A DNA stretch of 64,000 nt from Blasia pusilla (lineage: Eukaryota > Marchantiophyta > Marchantiopsida > Blasiales). The number at the start of each line of letters is the position of its first letter. Positions within the stretch are counted from its first letter, which is position 1. Both the position numbers and the translations under genes were made by a program. The stretch spans positions 38,378,001 to 38,442,000 of the forward strand of contig CM114273.1 of NCBI GenBank assembly GCA_050084515.1. The letters are read 5' to 3'. Shown here in pieces: positions 58,453 through 64,000 of the stretch. Below the pieces are notes generated by a model. The model was not told the origin of the DNA. It saw only the letters and a list, made by a program, of their open reading frames with translations, and did no database searches.

Positions 58453-59300
58453 TCAATTACTCAATCTAACATGCGACACTAAATCTACACTCTGTCATTG
58501 AGACGTGTGTTGTGCGGCAACAAGCGGCGTGGCGCCGCAATCAGCTATCGTCTTATCATCTCAATGACAGGACATACCCTCAACTCTCAACATCCCACAC
58601 AAGTCTATATCCCCTAAACCCATACATCAATGATGCTCTCAGCATCAGCACGAAACCCAATATCCCCAAATAACTGCCCAATACACGGAATTCCCTCACA
58701 CGTGCAGGGTAAACGGAACAGAATGGGTAACCTAAACAAATATCGATGTCGCTCCTTGGCAACTTCAAATCTCGATCCCAACTTGGTTGTGAAGATAACT
58801 CCTTCAATCAACAAGTCGTACTCCTCTCATACTCATGCTGCTCAAACCTCCTCAATATGCGGTGCGGATCTAGCGGTACGGTGCGGCACTGGTGGCACAC
58901 AACGGCTACAAATGAGCACGGCAATCAAAAATGGGACACTCCGCGGCATATCCTTCTCAATCAGCTTTGCACACACTTTGCTCCTTAGTGAAGGAGCGGC
59001 TCCGCGATCGAGACGGTGCGGTACGGCCACGAGCGGCACAGCACAGCAACGGGCCGCGTGTTTCGGCTGGGAGTCACGACACGGTACTCGATTTTCGTCG
59101 AGCGTCTACCAATCACAACATAGAAAAATGAATGAAATCTCCAACACCATAACTGGAGGTCATTTTCCATCACTGGTTGAAGATGAAACTGCGATGACAG
59201 TGGCGGCCACAACAAAGTGCATGGTGGCGGCGCAAGTCAAAGAATCAACGGTCGTCGTGGAAGACCGTCCACTCCGTAATGGTGATAGGATCGAGGGTTA

Positions 59301-59470
59301 GTCGATTCGATTGTTGAGTGGTAGTTGGTCTCATGAGAGGATCGTATGTGTAGTTGGTACAGAGTTACGAGCTATGGGGTTCTTTATAGTTACGACGACT
59401 GTGCCTATGATGGTAGAGGCATCTCGTAGATAGATACTGGGTCACACTATGGACGTGAACTATCTTACTT
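59301..59470. other. Boundary region upstream of gypsy 2
   Basis: Between the end of recognisable gypsy leader and the next TIR element. A CpG-rich, hairpin-prone block lies just before it (58.5-59.1 kb), likely leader or LTR. No coding sequence seen. Confidence 0.3.
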
Positions 59471-59478
59471 GGATGTTT

Positions 59479-59648
59479 GGTCTGGGTCAAGGTTGCACAT
59501 AGATAAAGTTTGTGTCCGCGAACATGTCTATGATCGTGGACTTATGTCCTTTCTAAGGATAGACATGTCTATGCAGGCCAAGGGTACCCAAGCAGCACGT
59601 CCGTCCTATGGATGTACTTATCCATTTTTTTGCAACCTTGGTCTTAGT
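59479..59648. mobile_element. 152-bp TIR element (MITE) with 9-bp near-duplication
   Basis: The element (59,488-59,639) starts CAAGGTTGCACATAG and ends with the inverse of AAGGTTGCAAAAAAATGG. It belongs to the same family as the 46.85-kb MITE. The flanks GGTCTGGGT and GGTCTTAGT agree at 7 of 9 bases. Confidence 0.7.
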
Positions 59649-59899
59649 TTGGCTCATTAGAGATGCTCAGATGGCTACGAGATGCGTTTGTGATATTACC
59701 TCCACTTTATGACGCATCGTCTATCATGACGGATAAGATGTTAGTTGGGAGTGCGATGGTGATGGAGAGGTATCCATGGACTTTATGGGATGTGTCACGA
59801 GTGTAGAGAGAGATAGGATTTACTTTTTTGATGCAAGACATAGTGGAGTGCCTGGAGAGTCGATGCCTAAGTTGGAAGACCAAATTTTTGCTCTAGAGG

Positions 59900-60350
59900 T
59901 TGCTAGCTAGCAACCACCATTCTCCTCTTCTTTAGAGGTCACGAGAGAGACTTGGGATCCGGTCATTTGTCCTAGGTTGATATGAGCGTTTAGGAGACAA
60001 TTGTTGCAATTCTTGTGGAGATTCAAGGATTTTTTTGCATAGAGTATGCATGACTTCGATACACTGAAGGATCCAAGTATTCAGATCAAGTTGGCTAGTG
60101 ATACACCTATCTTTCAATGACCCTACATGTATTTCGACATGAAGGAAGTCTTTATTCAAAGTACGAGTTGAAACTTAGTTGACCTTGGACAAGTGGAGAG
60201 ATTGCTTGGAGAGTATGCATTTGCCATAATTATGCCGGAAAAGAAGGGCTCAAAGGATGGAAGGATCAACCTCTTAAAGGTTGCCACTCCCCATAAAGGA
60301 AGGGTGACCTACACTTGTAAGTCACCTACTCAGAGCAAGTCACATATGAC
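59900..60350 (+). pseudogene. Ty3/gypsy reverse transcriptase N-terminal remnant, plus strand
   Basis: Plus-strand frames read FKDFFA*SMHDFDTLKDPSI, then IKLASDTPIFQ*PYMYFDMK and LLGEYAFAIIMPEKKG, the start of the gypsy polymerase domain with its usual primer-grip upstream part. It ends abruptly at about 60.35 kb. Orientation is opposite to gypsy 2. Confidence 0.75.
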
Positions 60351-62085
60351 CTCTCAAAAAAAGGGAATTACAAGACCCCTCTAAGGCCTCGATACTATCT
60401 CGTGCTACGTCTCATGTACCATGACGTAGTAGCTTACTCAACTCCTACAAATATTCATCAAGAAAGCTCATGGGTAGTTTTACCTTAGTGCCTTGTAGTT
60501 TGCCCTAGAGTCAAAGCATAAGGGAAAGTTGATAGATCAAGAACCTCTTTCCTGTGTTGTTGGCCCTACGTCACTTTTGAAAATCTTAAGTAACATAGGG
60601 AGATGCCTTAAGTCAAATACAATGACTCTTCTTCAAAATGATTTTCGGCATTCCTTTGGATCCAATATTTATGATGCACAAAATATAGGAAGCCTTGTGT
60701 AACATGTTTCAATTTCAAAAAAAAATCCATTGTCTAAGTTCCTACAAAACATAATGGAAAAAAGCAATACCGTTTCCACTCAAGATCTTGAACTATTTTG
60801 TGGAAGCTAGATTCATCTTAAGTTCTCAAATGTTCCTATCTTCAACATCCTATGGCTCTCCATTATCCTTTGGATATCATGCAACATAACTTCAACTCAC
60901 GTACTCAGTGCCTTGAGCTCCTCTAAAAAAGCTCATTTGATCTATTAGGTAGTCTCTAACTTGTCCAAAAATAGTTTTATCTATCTATTGTAACGGAAAA
61001 ACCCTCTTTGATATCCTACAACTAATCTTGTGAGTGTCTTTTCATTTGATCCTTTCTTTCTAATTATGTCTTCTTGTTCTTGCTTTATAGGACCATTTTT
61101 TAATCCAACATTCTATGCACTAAAAATAAATATTTGGTTGGCTAAGCATGGGCACTTAGATTAATTTTCTAAAATTTTATTTCATATTATCATTGGAAAA
61201 TGCATAAATATTATAAATAGTAATTAATTTTCAAATTTTCAAATTTTAGAAAGGAACTAAAGATGGAAGATTGAGGAGTTTTCAATAACCAACATAGAAT
61301 CCAAGTTATATTTTAGTAAAATTTAGAGAAAAATAGATTTTACTTTCCTATTTCTAAGGTATACACAAATGTAAACATCTAAATTTAACATCTAAATGTA
61401 AACTCTAAATTTAACATCTAATTTTGTCATATCTTTAATCTTTAATTCTCTTCTTGTGGCATTTATAGGACTTCATAAGTAATTCAAAGAATGAATGAAT
61501 GTATTGATTGTCTTACAAAGGAGAATATCAAAGTAGTTTTATGCTTTGGGGTTTTATTTCTAGTATGGGAGACAAAGATATGAAGAGATTAATCTTCAAC
61601 AAAAGAGGACCTTAGAAGAATTCACAAAAAAATTTATTTTGTGTATATGATATAAGGAGACATGGTTGAGTTTTGAGTGAGGAAGGGAAAGAACAAGCCT
61701 TAAATTTTCAAGAAGGGAATGGTCGGTATTTAATTTTTGGAGTATTTAGGTATTCTTCATAATATGAATGAATAAGAGATATTATTTAATTTTCAATAGG
61801 AAAGAGAAAAGAAAAATATTTCCTCAGGAGTAATTTAAAATTTTAATCTTTATGAGAAAGTAGGAGTAGACAAATTTTCAAAGCAAGAGGATTTTATATC
61901 ATAAAGTTTTAGCAATAGATGAGGAGATGGCCCTATGGGATAGGAGAGGAAGATCTCGGAAGAAAGAATATACCTTCCTCTAAGGTTTACATATAATTTG
62001 AAGAAGAATGAACTTTGGAAGAAAGAGCATCTATCTTATTATAGGAGACACTCAGCTCATGTTCAAAGACCTAATACATCGGCGC
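60351..62085. other. AT-rich stretch, no recognised gene
   Basis: Very AT-rich from 61.0 kb (TAAATTT-type runs, repeated AACATCTAAATTT-like text near 61.37-61.43 kb). No frame over 90 codons and no motif I recognise. Confidence 0.5.
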
Positions 62086-62418
62086 CATGGTTGCACAAAA
62101 ACAGACAAGTCCTTCCTTACGACGGACATGGGTTCCAAGAGGTGGGACCCACACTTATAGTCTATGATGGAAGGCAAGGTAACATGGTTGCACCAAAATG
62201 GACAAGTCGTTCCTTAGGACGGACATGGATTCCAAGAGGTACGACCCACACTTTTAGTCCATGATGGAAGGCAAGGCAAGGATGAGAGGAGCAATGAGGG
62301 AGGAGGGAGTGGAGGTGGAGGGAGGAAGAAATGGGGGAGTATGGAATAAGAAGGCAAGAAAGGGGAATGAGAAATAAGGGAAAGATGGGGTCCATACCGA
62401 CAAGTCCTTCCATATGAC
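62086..62418. mobile_element. Third member of the GGTTGCA MITE family, with internal duplication
   Basis: Begins CATGGTTGCACAAAAACAG and is the reverse complement of most of the 46.85-kb MITE, including the purine-rich GGAGGGAGTGG-type part. The first about 95 bp are duplicated in tandem (the CATGGTTGCAC start recurs at about 62,183). The far end lacks a clear GTGCAACC terminus and no target duplication was found, so it is probably truncated. Confidence 0.7.
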
Positions 62419-63147
62419 ATCTGATTTTGGTGATGTCTGTGCTTTGCGGGGCATCTTACCCGTATAATACAATACGGATTTCTTTCATCATTTTGAGATT
62501 TGCAACGCATATTTATTCCTATGATATCCCAAGTGGTTAGTGGAAATCCAAAAATTGAAAGCTAACAATTTCACCCCGAGAAGTGAGTAAACAATTGTTA
62601 TTACAACCCCTACTAGTGGGTCGTAATTTCTTGGTGGGATTTCCGTGGCATATAATTTCCTTGCCTTGGTAAATCCACTCTAAGTGCAAAGCTTTCAGAA
62701 TATTTGATATCATATGGGACATGCATTAGTTTTTGATTCACATGGAGATACATTCTCTTTTGTCCTCACGTGAATATTTCACCCATGATGGCAATGGTAT
62801 AATCATCCTCGTGTTCGTGTTGTGTCACTGTTGTGTTAATCCTAATATATCACCTCTTTTGTTAATATCACCCTAATCTATTATTATTAGAGAGTGCTCT
62901 TATAGGGGGTGTCACGCCTCCTCGTGACATCTCTCTTTTTGGGCCGATAGTTGCTTGACACGGATTGCATTCTCCCTTTCGATTTTGAAAGGCGCCCCAC
63001 CGACTTAAGAGTTATTTTCCGTTGGAAGAGGGCGGAGAAGGTTTGGATGTTTTTCACCCGTGCTGTGCACAGGTGAAAAACATTAGCTGGTGCACGGGCA
63101 CCGGCTAATGTTCATATCAAGATTAAACTAGAAAAAGAAAAACTTTA
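62419..63147. other. Helitron-like end fragment and hairpins, no gene
   Basis: At about 62,876 a TCTATTATTATTAGAGAGTG motif resembles the 5' end of the short Helitrons. Near 63,049-63,112 two hairpins lie side by side: TGTTTTTCACC...GGTGAAAAACA and CATTAGC...GGCTAATG. No open frame of note. Confidence 0.45.
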
Positions 63148-63353
63148 TCTATATTATTATTAGAGAGTGCCTTTTTTATTTGCAAACACCTCATTCTTTG
63201 ACATGTGACAATCAAACAACAAAAAATAATTTCACATAATAGGACAACAATTTTTTTTTGAATTTTTGTAAGATCATATTTCCTTCCCCTCCTTTTATGA
63301 CCCGAGGAAAGACTGCTCAAATACATTTTTATTTGTCACGGGCACCTTACTAG
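63148..63353 (+). mobile_element. Short non-autonomous Helitron (206 bp)
   Basis: Begins TCTATATTATTATTAGAGAG after an A and ends CTAG before a T, with first 60 bp similar to the element at 12,817 (GAGAGTGCC, ATTTGCAAACAC). The hairpin before the CTAG is weak (CACGGGCAC region). Confidence 0.6.
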
Positions 63354-63778
63354 TTCTTATTAAAATCCTCATATATGTCAATCTTGTCGATGAATAAGAA
63401 CGAATGATCAAATTGCCGGACCGGGATGACTTATGTCGGAATTTACCGATATGCGTAGAGTAACTACCCGGGCCCCCCACTAAGTAGGGAACTCGTTGAT
63501 CTTGTGGATGCGTCGCTCACCGACAGAAACCCCCGCCCTAAATCCCGTCGTAAGGACCTTTTCCCTTACTCTAGGGTCCGAATCTGTAGGGCCAGACATT
63601 ATTAAACATTATTCACAAACAATGATTGAGGTTCCGGCGCCGGGAAGAGGCAGCCAATGAGCAGCGAGAAAAGGATTTTGGGTTTTTGTTAATTCAGTAA
63701 ATAGTAATGAGATCATAGAGCCTTCGACGAGCGAAACATGAAAGAGGGAATCGATGCGATATTCCACTCATTAGACCC

Positions 63779-63839
<61 letters not shown>

Positions 63840-64000
63840 GGCATTTTGCGCCTTCAGGAGTGTGTAAATGTGGGGAACTTCAAAAAAGCGTGCGTACGAT
63901 TTCCGTTATTTGGGGTGGAGTTGTTAATTGTTCACTGGTTAATTCTCTCTCCAACGAAACTCTGGAAGGTTTTAGAGGAAGCCATGCACAAGTCGAGAAT
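63354..64000. other. No recognised gene; (TA)n microsatellite
   Basis: A perfect (TA)n run of about 26 units occupies about 63,786-63,836. The rest contains no recognised frame. Confidence 0.6.

Larger units (their letters stand above)
50690..59300 (-). mobile_element. Ty3/gypsy element 2 with DNA methyltransferase and PHD finger
   Basis: Minus-strand order: gag (57.46-58.45 kb), a CCHC knuckle (57.27-57.31 kb), a protease-region stretch with HPTDQSMVRAKAIVIDGVCY (55.95-56.16 kb), a C5 methyltransferase (54.65-55.95 kb), reverse transcriptase (52.9-53.82 kb), RNase H (52.1-52.9 kb), integrase (50.9-52.0 kb) and a PHD finger (50.7-50.9 kb). All parts contain stops or shifts. The LTRs are not clearly delimited. 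Methyltransferase-bearing gypsy elements have been described in the streptophyte alga Klebsormidium, and this appears to be of that kind. Confidence 0.8.

Overview
This window looks like nuclear DNA of a land plant or close streptophyte relative. No bacterial operon, rRNA or tRNA was recognised. I see one credible host gene, an intronless atypical basic helix-loop-helix (bHLH) gene of the SAC51/SACL type at 15.9-16.9 kb, with a long GC-rich leader full of upstream ATGs and a 53-codon upstream ORF ending 69 bases before the start. Almost everything else recognisable is transposable-element DNA in various states of decay. GC content varies in blocks: AT-rich repeat deserts at 0-2.5, 49.6-50.0 and 60.4-62 kb, and GC-rich blocks at 10.4-11.6 and 13.5-16.9 kb.

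Layout: 2.9-6.2 kb is a broken Helitron Rep/helicase on the minus strand. 12.82-13.16 kb is a tail-to-tail pair of very short non-autonomous Helitrons, and a third lies at 63.15-63.35 kb. 20-44.9 kb is a nested pair of copies of one unusual DNA transposon. 44.9-46.2 kb is the 5' end of a Copia element (LTR, tRNA-Met primer site, gag). 46.2-59.3 kb is a pile of Ty3/gypsy remnants, mostly minus strand, including one with a cytosine-C5 DNA methyltransferase domain between gag and reverse transcriptase and a PHD finger after integrase. 46.8, 59.5 and 62.1 kb carry related TIR elements (MITEs); at least the first two look bounded by 9-bp target duplications.

The main discovery candidate is the 20-44.9 kb element. 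The inner copy (26,078-38,598) is bounded by a shared CCAGCGGAT(GG) and sits in the gene-B leader of the outer copy (about 20,050-26,077 plus 38,599-44,858). Each copy has two divergently transcribed genes on either side of a roughly 1-kb TATA-to-TATA promoter. Gene A is a Mutator-like transposase: zinc-binding N terminus, DDE-type core, SWIM zinc finger. Gene B encodes a ParB-like DGNHR segment followed by an amino-type (N6A/N4C, beta-class order) DNA methyltransferase-like fold whose catalytic motifs are altered in both copies. The central promoter, the larger introns of both genes and the gene ends are filled with arrays of one short palindrome (13-bp arms GCAACCCGTCGGA / TCCGACGGGTTGC around one base), with a period near 67 bp in the promoter. 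I know of no described element with this combination. Both copies are now broken, but by different mutations, so their comparison gives the ancestral layout.
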